Assembly: GCF_932276165.1 (NCBI RefSeq)
Contig: NC_064006.1
Span: 7,826,501 to 7,890,500 of the forward strand
From: Plutella xylostella
Lineage: Eukaryota > Arthropoda > Insecta > Lepidoptera > Plutellidae
Direction of reading: 5' to 3'
Length of the DNA stretch: 64,000 bases
Positions within the stretch are counted from its first letter, which is position 1. Each line of letters starts with the position of its first letter. The notes beneath the pieces are model-generated. The model was given only the letters and a program-made list of their open reading frames with translations. It did not search any database and had not been told where the DNA came from. Position numbers and translations under genes: made by a program. Below are positions 58,501 to 63,909 of the stretch, piece by piece.

Positions 58501-59340
58501 AATATAAATATCAACACCCAAGACCCGAGTACATATTTAAACAAATATCTGCCCCAGCCGGGAATCGAACCCGGGACCTTCGGCTCAGTAGTCAGGGTCA
58601 CTAACCACTACGCCATTCGGTCGTCATAATTCATTGCAAAAGGATTTAAAGGCTCGTTGTCTCAAACTTACCGAGCTGCTTTCAAGTGAAACATAGACCA
58701 CTGACGGCCACGGGAAGAACAAAAAACTTTCACCAATGGGGGTAGCTTCCGCTCAAAACGTGAACCAATGACCGCGCGGCGTCAACCAATCACCGCCCAG
58801 CCTGAGCAGGTTCTCCTGTTGCAGAGCCGCAACACTGCGCTGGCGCAGAGCGTCCCGCGCGCCCCCTCCCGCCGCCCCGCGCGCCCCCCCGCCCGCGTCG
58901 ACGCCACCACGTACCGCCCGCGCCTGCGCCCCGGGCCCCAGGCCCTGCTCGAGGCAACTGACGACGAGCGCATCGCCCTGCACCGCCGCGCTGACAACTA
59001 CCAGCCGGCTAGAACCCAACTAATCGAGCAACCGGTCACCGGATTCCCCGAGGCGCGACTGACTCAAGAGCAGATCCAGCAGCTGTACAATCAGCAGCAG
59101 CAGCAGATTGAGATTCTTCAGGCGCTGCTGCAGCAGCAGAAGCAACAGCAAACGCAGCAGGAATCAGACCCTCGGCGGCAGGCTTACGAGGAAATCCTCC
59201 AGCAGTACAACCAGTACAAAACCCCGGAACCCGTACAGTACACGCTGCTCCCGTACGACGGGACGGCGCAGTACCGGACGATCGTTGACCCCATCCAGAG
59301 GAGCGTTGACCTTGACCCAAATACTGGAAGGTCGCAGTGA
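11831..59340 (+). CDS. Skeletor: Skeletor-like protein, two DM13 domains with Q-rich C-terminus (434 aa)
   Basis: Seven exons join in frame: 11831-11870, 28761-28898, 43191-43372, 43946-44108, 47508-47635, 50234-50371 and 58825-59340. Residues 1-19 are a signal peptide (MRFAAALALLCLFGTAQAQ). DM13 domains are at about 20-127 and 139-243, each with the WFSVWC block followed by V-N-F-G (WFSVWCDEFSVNFGDV and YFSVWCEAFTVNFGHV). The last 171 residues are R/P-rich, then Q-rich. Family knowledge: Drosophila Skeletor was reported as a nuclear and spindle-matrix antigen. The signal peptide and DM13 domains here argue for secretion. No DOMON follows in this transcript model, so it may be a short isoform. 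It is divergent from the Knk-like gene. Introns 1 and 2 are 16.9 and 14.3 kb. Confidence 0.83.
13648..13725. repeat. 78-bp MITE (ACTCACGAGCAATGA termini)
   Basis: ACTCACGAGCAATGA and the inverse TCATTGCCCGTGAGT enclose a short core. Fragments with AGTAATTTGGTGCTATT, CACTGGAACTTTTTCATTG-like text recur near 4720, 4945-5016, 12650-12705, 18595-18690, 30955-31025 and 41150-41275. Confidence 0.65.
13770..13976 (+). mobile_element. non-autonomous Helitron-like element, copy 1
   Basis: It starts TCCTAACTAATATTATAAAT, has a short (CTGT)n run, and ends GGGAACAGCTAG preceded by GCGAAGC-rich inverted sequence. It lies exactly between A (13769) and T (13977), the Helitron target, with no duplication. 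Confidence 0.7.
15329..15503. repeat. foldback element with arms of about 70 bp
   Basis: The left arm begins GGGTGCTTACATAGAGAATC. The right arm ends with its complement GATTCTCTATGTAAGCACCC. The arms match nearly throughout, with about 30 nt between them. Confidence 0.8.
15612..15834. repeat. foldback element with arms of about 60 bp
   Basis: AGTGTGTTGTTTTTCGGACC and GGTCCGAAAAACAACACACT are exact inverted ends. The arms continue through the AAACTTTAAGGGGTGGGATT region with few mismatches. Confidence 0.8.
16136..16481 (-). mobile_element. LINE 3' end: C-terminal C2H2 finger and (ATC)n tail
   Basis: The minus frame encodes EWRNSVHKGLENFEKSRLQD, then a C2H2 finger (YCAQC, 12 residues, HIRAH), then a stop. 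The untranslated end runs into (ATC)n at 16136-16160. This matches the common C-terminal layout of endonuclease/RT LINEs with microsatellite tails. The rest of the element is absent. Confidence 0.75.
16708..16832. repeat. short tandem duplication, unit of about 65 bp
   Basis: A segment containing ATATATGACCCAAATATG and CTGACCTATCCTAAC is repeated once with small changes (16708-16769 and 16779-16832). Confidence 0.65.
19186..19339. repeat. 154-bp MITE (AGGGCCAGTTTTTT termini)
   Basis: AGGGCCAGTTTTTTTTATCC at the left end and GATCAAAAAACTGGCCCT at the right end are inverted. Internal CAACCATTGGTAA and ACTAATGGTTAAAGTTG are also inverted. Confidence 0.7.
19588..19717 (-). mobile_element. non-autonomous Helitron-like element, copy 2 (shortened)
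   Basis: On the minus strand it begins TCCTTACTAATATTATAAAT and ends GCGGGAACAGCTAG, again between A and T. It has an internal deletion compared with the copies at 13770 and 31511. Confidence 0.65.
20401..20487. repeat. 87-bp palindromic MITE
   Basis: AACCTGACCCCCCTC and GAGGGGGGTCAGGTTT form a long stem and GTAC bounds both ends. A near-identical copy is at 62637-62723. Confidence 0.75.
21736..21765. repeat. (CA)n microsatellite
   Basis: A run of CA dinucleotides with one interruption. Confidence 0.9.
21891..22042. repeat. 152-bp MITE (AGTGCCAATTTCTCC termini), copy 2
   Basis: The left end AGTGCCAATTTCTCCATAGT is followed by GGTTAGAGCATAACCAGGTA; the right end ACCGACTATTGTGAAATTGG is inverted to the left. 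Relatives lie at 4540 and 62739. Confidence 0.75.
22470..22590. repeat. dispersed repeat with TCGGCATTGCCGACG-type core, diverged copy
   Basis: Text resembling CGTATGCAACGGACGGTATT and ACATTATGACAATCCGTTTG appears here and, more clearly, at 30245-30365, 32165-32300 (inverted) and 39935-40110. The better copies contain the palindrome CATCGGCATTGCCGACG. Confidence 0.45.
25489..25913. repeat. 425-bp TIR element (ACAGGGTGTTTT ends)
   Basis: TACAGGGTGTTTTAAAA and TTTGTGAAACACCCTGTA bound this AT-rich stretch. No open frame lies inside. Confidence 0.6.
26546..26803 (+). mobile_element. tRNA-derived SINE (full-length)
   Basis: An A-box-like TGGCGTAGTGGTTAG (26556) and B box GGTTCGATTCC (26600) form the tRNA-like head. 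The body contains ATATTTGTTCTCGGGTCTTG, and the tail GGCGTGAGTG runs into (TG)n. Truncated relatives are at 47701, 49735, 58389 and 63779. Confidence 0.85.
27781..27832. repeat. (TA)n microsatellite
   Basis: About 20 TA units. Shorter runs occur at 24857-24876 and 45680-45692. Confidence 0.9.
28761..28898 (+). CDS. Skeletor: Skeletor-like exon 2 (DM13-1 start)
   Basis: A long C-tract acceptor (CCCCCCCAG) and GTATGT donor. It encodes YFGKDLGALSELHHGVRGRV and TLYIKDFTYDGEGP, a canonical DM13 start. Confidence 0.92.
28927..29135. repeat. 209-bp MITE (AGTGCCACAAACTTATCTG termini), copy 1
   Basis: Inverted ends of about 30 bp (AGTGCCACAAACTTATCTGT, then TCCGGTGA; the right end is its complement). 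A second copy is at 38450-38664. Confidence 0.85.
31511..31749 (+). mobile_element. non-autonomous Helitron-like element, copy 3
   Basis: TCCTAACTAATATTATAAAT start, an expanded (CTGT)n tract of about 14 units, then TTTGAATGAAATTTGGTATA and an end in GGGAACAGCTAG. It sits between A (31510) and T (31750). Confidence 0.72.
32351..32375 (+). repeat. left target-site duplication of the LINE
   Basis: 25 bp beginning CATACCTATATAGG and ending CCTAACACG, identical to 37749-37773. The flanking bases differ on both sides. The first two or three bases could be shared with the element's tail. Confidence 0.9.
32376..33922 (+). other. LINE 5' untranslated region
   Basis: The first about 130 nt are G+C-rich with several short complementary runs. 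The remainder becomes very A-rich toward the ATG. Only short frames are present, none resembling a gag-like protein. Confidence 0.6.
33923..35920 (+). CDS. LINE polyprotein 5' part: OTU protease and AP-like endonuclease
   Basis: 665 residues. An OTU-type cysteine protease domain occupies about 3-129, with D9-G-N-C12-L-F, the WAGEE block (76-80) and H124-Y-D, so the expected triad is present. OTU enzymes cut ubiquitin or its relatives (family knowledge). A linker follows, then an endonuclease at about 187-430 with WNVRG (191-195), QETK (220-223), GDFNSH (325-330), DH (395-396) and SDH (422-424), all key positions intact. A lysine-rich segment follows to 665. The ATG is in a favourable context (ACAATGG). 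The frame ends 37 nt into the RT frame. The RT expected at its C-terminus is in the other frame. Confidence 0.9.
   Translation: MEIIKMLGDGNCLFRALAHQINELFHLTFDHAAIRRDLARYVNEHHQDLNIELAINIQDEIGRSRYLKSLYNDGIWAGEEVIIAAANYYIINVNVHQKDCMLTYRPEKPTEPVGDINIFFENNHYDSLILEPDSLSNGQSPIKAQSITQTETQISVNSAEDVADNTGYTLIRTKSSYIKKYLVNSLTIATWNVRGTSSPVKKSRIDHELALRNIHVAAIQETKMTSGIFESKNYTWHLSGVKTTAHRGLAILISKNHNITLEKTITDKNVMYVSLKTLNEKNNYVNWHIITAHIPSNNQMALKSFNNLRFLIRNSPKNRNTIILGDFNSHIGYVDTKKLLKKRHVGNNLFHEYNNPNGDILIDTIENENLLLETSTARPSCKTTWKSGKNTSQIDHIISTNPFNPRFKFIKGEWAGKRNTISDHKLIWGETLYTETNNTPTTQENQSPKTPNNKQPGFNHKRFNYEALSNIPTRMKYQSGILSRMPTSNQNKEDDNPSMEWESITEAIRSAARESLNIRFMNSKPIRIATANLQKAKFLRKKYPTNAKHNRILKDCRAKLQKAKDEDKKKACEMFFSDLQKKHPSKRMQIIYLFYRDHKLDMKRKKKRNYIPMSKWELELKESEGPRVPLLPEEDTTKLGSPPTMEDVEDIIKKCETEQPLERTK
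35884..37419 (+). CDS. LINE polyprotein 3' part: reverse transcriptase and C-terminus
   Basis: 511 residues in the frame after the break. The RT has APGEDQI (6-12), AIDLEKAFD (131-139), QGCPLSPRLF (191-200) and FADD (234-237), all intact. Thumb and C-terminal regions follow, including GRPIYTWKDSL. The first ATG lies directly in RT motif 1, so it is unlikely to be a natural start. The frame should be fused to the preceding one. Joining would need one extra base at the A-run 35879-35884. Confidence 0.9.
   Translation: MRNRTAPGEDQIVIELFKALPPKMIEEITKHLQQAFLYNITPDSWNRTVQVPIPKTTNPKLVNDYRRISICNNIYRIYANFLLDRLDSLIEQPGNYQAASLQNRSTDDHIFTLRRVLDEEWREGKRLYVMAIDLEKAFDTVDLTALRDILLSRTNIALTNRIVKVCMNEYTSIKWLGQQTSEITKGKGVKQGCPLSPRLFTILIDDVLKTLEEEVSGLKLNQDDAIQLPIILSFADDLILLSNDFDKLEEIMQKIKVLLYSVGLKVNNGKTKILIRDPFLAKQPQFITVDGVALQPVEEIKYLGTYITSGLCRKSTIRNRCKQAEKNGKALIQFVKEAKMDWQTVRTIYKMVIVPGMLYGLKVAALTKANRSRLRRYERLILWDLLQHARDKPPIRKAKDVLQGKTITKRLKCHRICYYGHVLRRERPHLLHAALKYQAREKKVGRPIYTWKDSLTQSLATYNKTTDEWVSLAPHRDIFKAAAYEALNESETDSNDETSDYESHYTAGSET
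37420..37748 (+). other. LINE 3' untranslated region and tail
   Basis: About 330 bp with a C-run near 37650 and ending GTGGGTGCATTCATTCATTC. The tetranucleotide tail replaces poly-A, as in RTE-like elements. Confidence 0.75.
37749..37773 (+). repeat. right target-site duplication of the LINE
   Basis: Identical to 32351-32375. The following bases (ACTAGC) differ from the element start (GGTTGC). Confidence 0.9.
38450..38664. repeat. MITE (AGTGCCACAAACTTATCTG termini), copy 2
   Basis: Nearly the same as 28927-29135, with TA immediately outside each end (TATAGTGCC and GGCACTATA), consistent with a TA target. The high similarity suggests recent activity. Confidence 0.85.
38897..39077. repeat. 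181-bp MITE (CTAACATACAAATCTACCCC termini)
   Basis: The left end CTAACATACAAATCTACCCC and the right end GGGGTAGATTTGTATGTTAG are inverted, and the arms continue through CTTATTCATAAAAAA and AGTTACTGG. The open frames here are by-products of the palindrome. Confidence 0.85.
43191..43372 (+). CDS. Skeletor: Skeletor-like exon 3 (DM13-1)
   Basis: CCCCACAG acceptor, GTAAGT donor, 182 nt. It encodes AAYFYVGTSKSISGSGTRL and LKDVKWFSVWCDEFS. It is G+C-rich compared with the surrounding intron. Confidence 0.93.
43553..43602 (+). mobile_element. tiny RTE C-terminal remnant
   Basis: GAGGCCTACGTCCAGCAGTG encodes EAYVQQW plus a near stop, the end of an RTE-like protein, in intron 3. Confidence 0.5.
43725..43850. 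repeat. long imperfect hairpin in intron 3
   Basis: The arms start AGCTCGATTCC and end GTCGAATAGTCGAGCT. The inner parts CCCACAAGTCACAACTT and AAGTTGTGATTTGTGG pair closely around a loop of about 20 nt. It ends about 95 nt before exon 4. Confidence 0.65.
43946..44108 (+). CDS. Skeletor: Skeletor-like exon 4 (DM13 junction), functional copy
   Basis: CCACCAG acceptor, GTGGGT donor. It encodes VNFGDVRIPRDLEYPRPAKV and DAQTLLIPNFSYDGEAP. It is the only one of three tandem copies with the acceptor and the first ten codons. Confidence 0.92.
44397..44529 (+). pseudogene. Skeletor exon 4 duplicate 1 (no acceptor)
   Basis: The frame DLEYPRPAKVGALSGVHGVS continues to the intact G|GTGGGT donor, without stops. 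The first ten codons and the acceptor of the true exon are missing. The nearest AG (TTGGTAG) would shift the frame. Confidence 0.85.
44839..44971 (+). pseudogene. Skeletor exon 4 duplicate 2 (no acceptor)
   Basis: Same structure, with donor G|GTTAGT. Differences are largely silent (for example GCT for GCA and TCG for TCT), so the peptide is kept. The array diverges about 20 bp beyond the donor. Confidence 0.85.
44994..47507 (+). other. remainder of Skeletor-like intron 4
   Basis: AT-rich sequence holding the RTE remnant at 45541-45672 and a (TA)n run. No exon was recognised between 45700 and 47500. Confidence 0.6.
45541..45672 (+). mobile_element. RTE-type LINE C-terminus with (TA)n tail
   Basis: An open frame PGRPRRRWRDDLDKFDNNWA, then EAFAQQWENK-stop, the typical end of an RTE-like protein. 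A tandem TA tail starts about 8 nt after the stop. It is 5' truncated. Confidence 0.85.
47508..47635 (+). CDS. Skeletor: Skeletor-like exon 5 (DM13-2)
   Basis: CCCTCTAG acceptor and GTAAGA donor. It encodes AKFWVGRGDKPSPQGIRIPD and RKTIVLTLPG, phase 1 in and phase 0 out. Confidence 0.92.
47701..48362 (-). mobile_element. SINE interrupted by a LINE 3' fragment
   Basis: The 3' half of the tRNA-SINE (minus strand) is at 47701-47750 and 48212-48362, truncated before the B box. Together they match the uninterrupted SINE at 58389. Confidence 0.8.
47751..48211 (-). mobile_element. LINE 3' fragment inserted in a SINE, poly-A tail, 12-bp TSD
   Basis: The plus strand starts with a T-run (the poly-A tail on minus), then CGAGGGGGAAATCTTCAG and G+C-rich untranslated sequence. 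AGCTAGGCAGAA is duplicated at 47739-47750 and 48212-48223. It is 5' truncated. The clade was not determined. Confidence 0.82.
49735..49808 (-). mobile_element. truncated SINE head
   Basis: The B box (GGAATCGAACC inverted) and A-box-like region (CTAACCACTACGCCA inverted) are present; the body is missing. Not a tRNA gene: there is no cloverleaf 3' half. Confidence 0.75.
50044..50173. repeat. 130-bp MITE (GCACGGGGCGCAAGA termini), copy 2
   Basis: GCACGGGGCGCAAGAGGCGC and the inverse GCGTCTTGCGCCCCGTGC bound the element, about 60 bp upstream of Skeletor-like exon 6. Confidence 0.75.
50234..50371 (+). CDS. Skeletor: Skeletor-like exon 6 (end of DM13-2)
   Basis: CCCGTCAG acceptor and GTATGT donor. 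It encodes ELTVFDIGYFSVWCEAFTVN and LKMLGVSPQ. It ends in phase 0 at the point where DOMON-coding exons would be expected in long Skeletor forms. Confidence 0.92.
51554..51627 (+). mobile_element. RTE-type LINE C-terminal remnant
   Basis: The frame HDRERWSVYKEAFAQQWDTT ends at a TAA followed by an A-rich tail. Confidence 0.75.
52504..53035. mobile_element. 532-bp non-autonomous TIR element (AGGGCCAAATTCAC ends)
   Basis: AGGGCCAAATTCACCG and the inverse CGTGAATTTGGCCCC bound the element. Inside, AAACGCAGTTA-type words recur several times in both orientations. No transposase frame. Confidence 0.7.
54705..56840. repeat. cluster of the decamer AGTAACTGGC / GCCAGTTACT
   Basis: The word or a one-base variant occurs about a dozen times on both strands (for example 54713, 54721, 55109, 55132, 55245, 55268, 55306, 56595, 56638, 56827), some as head-to-head hairpins. 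A decayed RTE copy interrupts the cluster. Confidence 0.7.
55380..56525 (-). mobile_element. decayed RTE-type LINE copy
   Basis: On minus, frames in order show the endonuclease-RT linker (WRKQMLVDLDVFIQQLGG), LKFLAEIEGFYGSS, RT motif 1 (GKDRISVALL), motif A (DYKKAFDSI) and a C-terminal NDLIKLTGSGWMRKV, broken by several stops and frameshifts. Confidence 0.65.
57340..57780. repeat. cluster of GGCGC...GCCCC words
   Basis: GGCGCCATAGCCCCG, GGCATTAGCCCCAC, the inverse GGGGTTATTGCGCC and TGGCGCAATGGCCCC occur within 430 bp of AT-rich DNA. Confidence 0.45.
58389..58626 (-). mobile_element. tRNA-derived SINE
   Basis: Complete head with A box, B box (GGGTTCGATTCC on minus) and body to ATGTCCCCACATA. 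It lies about 200 bp upstream of Skeletor-like exon 7. Confidence 0.85.
58825..59340 (+). CDS. Skeletor: Skeletor-like terminal exon 7 (R/P- then Q-rich tail)
   Basis: The likely acceptor is CTCCTGTTGCAG; another AG at 58808-58809 keeps the same frame and would add five residues. The frame SRNTALAQSVPRAPSRRPAR is followed by a Q-rich segment with CAG runs (LTQEQIQQLYNQQQQQIEIL), then YKTPEPVQYTLLPYDGTAQY and a TGA at 59338. Strong G+C content and a long open frame support coding. It may be an alternative last exon. The link to exon 6 rests on phase and acceptor only. Confidence 0.68.
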   Translation, partial: SRNTALAQSVPRAPSRRPARPPARVDATTYRPRLRPGPQALLEATDDERIALHRRADNYQPARTQLIEQPVTGFPEARLTQEQIQQLYNQQQQQIEILQALLQQQKQQQTQQESDPRRQAYEEILQQYNQYKTPEPVQYTLLPYDGTAQYRTIVDPIQRSVDLDPNTGRSQ

Positions 59341-62300
59341 AGGGAGTGATGCAACTCGTGCGAGCCGCTCGCCCGCCTGAACGAGGCATCTCATCACCGC
59401 TAATTGACTTGGTATTTTAGACGCTCAATATCAACAACTTTCTATTCGACTTTGATTTGCTAACTCAATATTAGATGGTCAACGACCGGCTCCCTTGGAA
59501 CTGTTACAAAGTTAAATTGAATAGGCTAAGATTAATTTACGTACAATGTTCTTTTGTTGCTAGCAAACAAACGGCTAGGAAAAACTAGGTTTTGCACAAA
59601 GCACTGCGCTTTGACAAATGGTTTTATGTACGACGACGATTCTTTATGAGCTTGAATTTACAAACGTTAACTGCGGTTTTAAAATGTATTCGACTCAAAA
59701 TTGCATCAACTACGTAATACTTTTGCATAGCTAAGTATGTTATGTTATGAAAATGTTGGCTCTTATACCTCCACCAATTCTGCCTAAGATAACCTTAGTA
59801 CCTATAATCTAATCACTCAGATCCCTTGACTCTTTAATTCTTAGGGCGACTTGCACAAGAACCTTTAGCATCTTACTTTACTGTCACAAAACAAAAACAC
59901 ATCAATCACAAAAACTTCACAATCATTCAAACTTCGTCCTTTTCATAGCACTCAGTATACTAGTAGACAACCGCCTGAAGAGCTACCACCTCACCAAAAT
60001 ACCAACCTATCATGCAATCTAACCATTTAAAGAGACGAGATAGAGTCTCATTTCGTTTATCAAGCTTGCTAGGCTCTCCTGAGTGAGTCATCGACCTCTC
60101 ACCAGCCTTGCCCTCTCCATAAGGCGAGTGATGAAACACTGCACTCGAGATTCTTAAGACGCGGCCCATGTAGGTATAGAAGTGAATCTAGATATTTTTT
60201 ACGCAACCCTTCCCGATTCGTTTGGAGACTTGGACGTACGAAGAAGTCTTATGTCAACATCGGACGCTCTACTTCTTGTGATGTTAGAGGAGAAAGGTCT
60301 TCGTAAACTTAGATACTACAGTTAAATGGGGGATTAATAATGTTGGTGTAGATAAGGCCAATTTGGAGTTATAGCAACAGTTGTATGTGTGGTACTCAAC
60401 TCAGCTTTCAAACCACTTTGAATAGCCACAAATAACGACCGTTTAAAAGAAAGTAGTACGAACTATCCAACATTAGTTTTAACAACCTGCAAAACTCAAT
60501 ATTTATGTCTCTGATTGGAGGAAAGTAAATTGCAGTACAACACTGCACGTTTAATAATTTAAAGCGTAACTTTTTCTTAGTTAAAGTGAACATTGAAAAG
60601 TTTTTAAAATTTATGCATAAAGTTAAGTCGGGTTTGTTCTAAACTGTTCGAAGGCTAAAGGGGGTTTATCTTGGTCTAGCCGCCACTGCTTTTAGCCGCA
60701 GTCGAACGTCGGTAATACGGTCGCTCCAGGCTATTGCACTATTTGTTGACGGATAAAATTTGTGTACTCACATCTTTTCTAAACTCTACTTATAATTTGT
60801 AAAATATAACACGAATTCTACAGAACGAAATAAAACGAAACAAATAAATGACCAATAAAATGTATGGATGTGACAGCCGTCATGTCATAGCGCTCATGCT
60901 ATATTTTGCAAAGTATAATGGTGCGGTAAGAGATTATGAAAAAACACCATTAAAGTTAATATTGGTTCCTCGATGAAATTTTTCACTTTCAGCACATTGC
61001 AACGCTAATTAGGAGTTATATTACTGGTTCGTTTTCACACAGTATAAGCCAAGTAAAGTCTTAGTAAGCCTGAATAGAGTATGGAATATACCATTTGTTC
61101 ACACATTTATATACTTAGCCGTCGGTTGTGGCTAGATCAGGAAAGCCAAGATAAAGTTGAGGTGTTATATTTATATATTTTTTAAATTCAGTTTTGTTTC
61201 GACTTTACTCTACATGTGGCCAAAAATACATGCTGTAACTCTCTGTAATAACAGGTAGTCATTATGCAGACATTGTGAAACAGGCCCTTCTAACATTATA
61301 ATGTTAGGTATTTTGGAGTTTTTTTCACCAGCTTGTAGGTCCGTCTACATTCATTTCGTATAAAGATATGAAAAATATTATTTAATCAAAGGAGATTTAA
61401 AACCATTCGGATTTGCGTGTTCGCTGATAGATATTCCGGGAAATACTAATAAATCCGTTTCATAGAATGCACTCTCTAACATGGAGTTCAACGTTAGTTT
61501 ATTTCATTCTAAGCTCATAACATCCTGATGTGATTCTAGTTTCAGAGAAATTGATTTAAATGAAAGTTTCAGTGCCTAGTTTTTTAAATTTTTTAATTCT
61601 TATATTCTGAAATACTAAAATTCGTTACAAAATTTAATAAAATGTTTAAAAAAATTCATGATAATTTAAAGATGGGATGACCCCATCACCAAAATATGCG
61701 TTGTGGTAAAGATGTTATATTGCGATGTCTAAAATACCATTTCATGTTGTGAAGTGTTCAAAGTACATAAAATATTATAGATACACTAGCCATTGTGTTT
61801 ATATTTAAAACGTTTGTTTTAAGATGCCAGTATAAGTTAAGCAGAAATCAGAGTTTTTCATCGCCGACTTAGCAACAGAAAAAGCTGCCAACACCATAAT
61901 TTCTGACACTGACAAGGTTCATTTAGGTTAAAAAAAACTATGCCATCTTTCACTTGTTGCCAAGTTGTCGTTGTTAGACTTTAGTTCGCTATTGTATTAG
62001 GTTTAACCGTTTAATAAAATAAGATAAGTCCCACGTACATTAAAAAAATATGGTATTGTAGTATTGTATAAACGTTTTACCTACTTATTATGTGTACTTA
62101 TATTAAATTTTACTGATATTCAGTACAAAATTACAAATGCTAATATAATAATATGATTAATCATATTCCCAACTGTCTGTGATAAAATAAAAGTGATATA
62201 TTATATTCTGTATAATACAGGGTGGGATTTTAGGTCAACACTTTACAAAATTGTAAATATCGAATTTATTATAAGCATATTTTTTTTGCGACGATTGATT

Positions 62301-62636
62301 CTTTACCAAGTCCACCCTGTATAACAGAAGAGTTTATCCTATTTACTTTCAAAATACTCACTGTATATTTTATTTGAAGTATAAATATTGTAACTAATAT
62401 ACATATACCTACTCGTATAAGCGGTGAATAACATGTTATATACAAAAAAACTGAAATAAAACTTGCCAAAATACTATTTGCATTTTATTTATGAATCCAT
62501 TCCTTTGACGCCACAAAGCTTTTGGCTTTTTTGTAGCATGTTCAAAATGCATTTATATAAAAAACTAAAAGTAATTGATAAAAAAACTGGGACCATATAT
62601 TTTTAGAAAAACTGTGAACTTGATGCATTTAGGTAG

Positions 62637-62723
62637 GTACGGTCAGGTGCAGAAAAACCTGACCCCCCTCTCATAGTAACAATGTATCTGAGGGGGGTCA
62701 GGTTTCTCTGCACCTTACTGTAC
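62637..62723. repeat. 87-bp palindromic MITE, copy 2
   Basis: Matches 20401-20487 with few changes, bounded by GTAC. Confidence 0.75.
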
Positions 62724-62738
62724 ATAGGTACCTACCTA

Positions 62739-62888
62739 AGTGCCAATTTCTCCAAAGTCGGTTAGAGCATAACCAGGGAGTAGTGGTTGACTTTTGACAC
62801 ATCTGTCATGAATTTTATATGGAGATGACGTTTAATTTATAAATCAATCCCTGTCGGTTAGATAACCGACTATGGAGAAATTGGCACT
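62739..62888. repeat. 150-bp MITE (AGTGCCAATTTCTCC termini), copy 3
   Basis: Complete inverted ends (AGTGCCAATTTCTCC and GGAGAAATTGGCACT), 15 bp after another MITE. Confidence 0.8.
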
Positions 62889-63147
62889 AAAGGTATCTTC
62901 TACTTAGTCTACAGTCAATCTAGAGATGGTACGATCAATTTCATAGCCTACCTGTAGCTATAACATTTTTGGACCTTAAAATAAATACTTCAATGTTTTA
63001 AATACAGTTTGTGAGTTCGAAAAGGTAGAAAAAAGTATTTATAAGTAGCCGCTTAAAAAGCTGACTGTACACTGTACAGGAACTTTACTTTCCTCAAAGC
63101 TCAGTCTGTCTCAGCCTGACACATCGTTTCACAGTCGGCTGAGTCCC

Positions 63148-63665
63148 GGGGGTCACTCTACGTCGCCGAACTAATCTACGAAAATTCTCACGCAATCGGC
63201 ATGCATTGAAACATATTTATTAGTAAGTTTTTACATTACACGTCAAAAGATTTCGTTACAAACTATAGTTCCAAAATAGTATATTTATTACAATTATAAT
63301 ATTCATTATATTAACAATAGTTTTAATCAATAGATTAAAAAATGTACTCATTCATATAAATGTGTTCATTGAAATAATTAAAAATGATTTAAAGTAATTA
63401 AAATAAGTAGTTAAAGTAGGTAATAAACATAATTATACAATAAATAATTCATCAAAGTTATAGAACGCTTGCTCAACAAGCCATTTTTTTTAAGCCTAGA
63501 CTTAAAACATGCTTAATACAACGTGATAGAGCCGTGATTGAAGCTTCAGATTTCTTGTTCGGAAGTTTCGGAGCGCTGCCCTAAACCCGGCTCTACCTTG
63601 TTGTATTAAGGTGCCGATTGCATGACAGTTCTCGTTCGTTAGTTCGTCGATGTAGAGTGACCCCC
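63148..63665. mobile_element. 518-bp TIR element (GGGGGTCACTCTAC ends)
   Basis: GGGGGTCACTCTACGTCG at the left and CGATGTAGAGTGACCCCC at the right are inverted. The homology continues through GAACTAA and GCAATCGGCA. Related text with GAGAGCTGTCATG and GTAGAGTGACCC occurs near 26455-26890 and 29139-29455. Confidence 0.7.
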
Positions 63666-63778
63666 TGGTTCGTCCACACGATTACACCCTCCCGAGTCAT
63701 CACTTTCACACAACGACTAGGTACATGTGGGATCGTGATAGGAATTAAACCTGAAAAGGGATCCATTGGTAATAAATA

Positions 63779-63909
63779 AATATGTGGGAACATCTCACAC
63801 ATGGTCATCCGACCGGTCATACAACAAATATCTGCCCCAGCCGGGAATCAAACCCGGAACTTTCGGCATAGCAGTCAGGGTCACTAACCACTACACCATT
63901 CAGCCGTCG
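63779..63909 (-). mobile_element. tRNA-derived SINE, shortened
   Basis: Head (GGAATCAAACCCGGAAC inverted B box with changes) joined to the far end ATGTTCCCACATA, with most of the body deleted. Confidence 0.8.

Larger units (their letters stand above)
50372..58824 (+). other. Skeletor-like intron 6 (8.45 kb)
   Basis: Contains an RTE C-terminal scrap (51554-51627), a 532-bp TIR element (52504-53035), the AGTAACTGGC motif cluster (54705-56840), a decayed RTE copy (55380-56525) and a SINE (58389-58626). No DOMON exon was found. Confidence 0.55.
59341..63147 (+). other. Skeletor-like 3' UTR and following intergenic or intronic DNA
   Basis: No further exon was recognised. Candidate AATAAA signals cluster at 60824-60862 and near 61637, but the transcript end could not be assigned. 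A half MITE starts at 59845 and two MITEs lie side by side at 62637-62888. Confidence 0.45.

Noticed and set aside
58782..59389. Long open frames antisense to the last Skeletor exon
   Set aside because: G+C-rich shadow frames. The plus frame has a coherent Q-rich protein, an acceptor and the matching phase.
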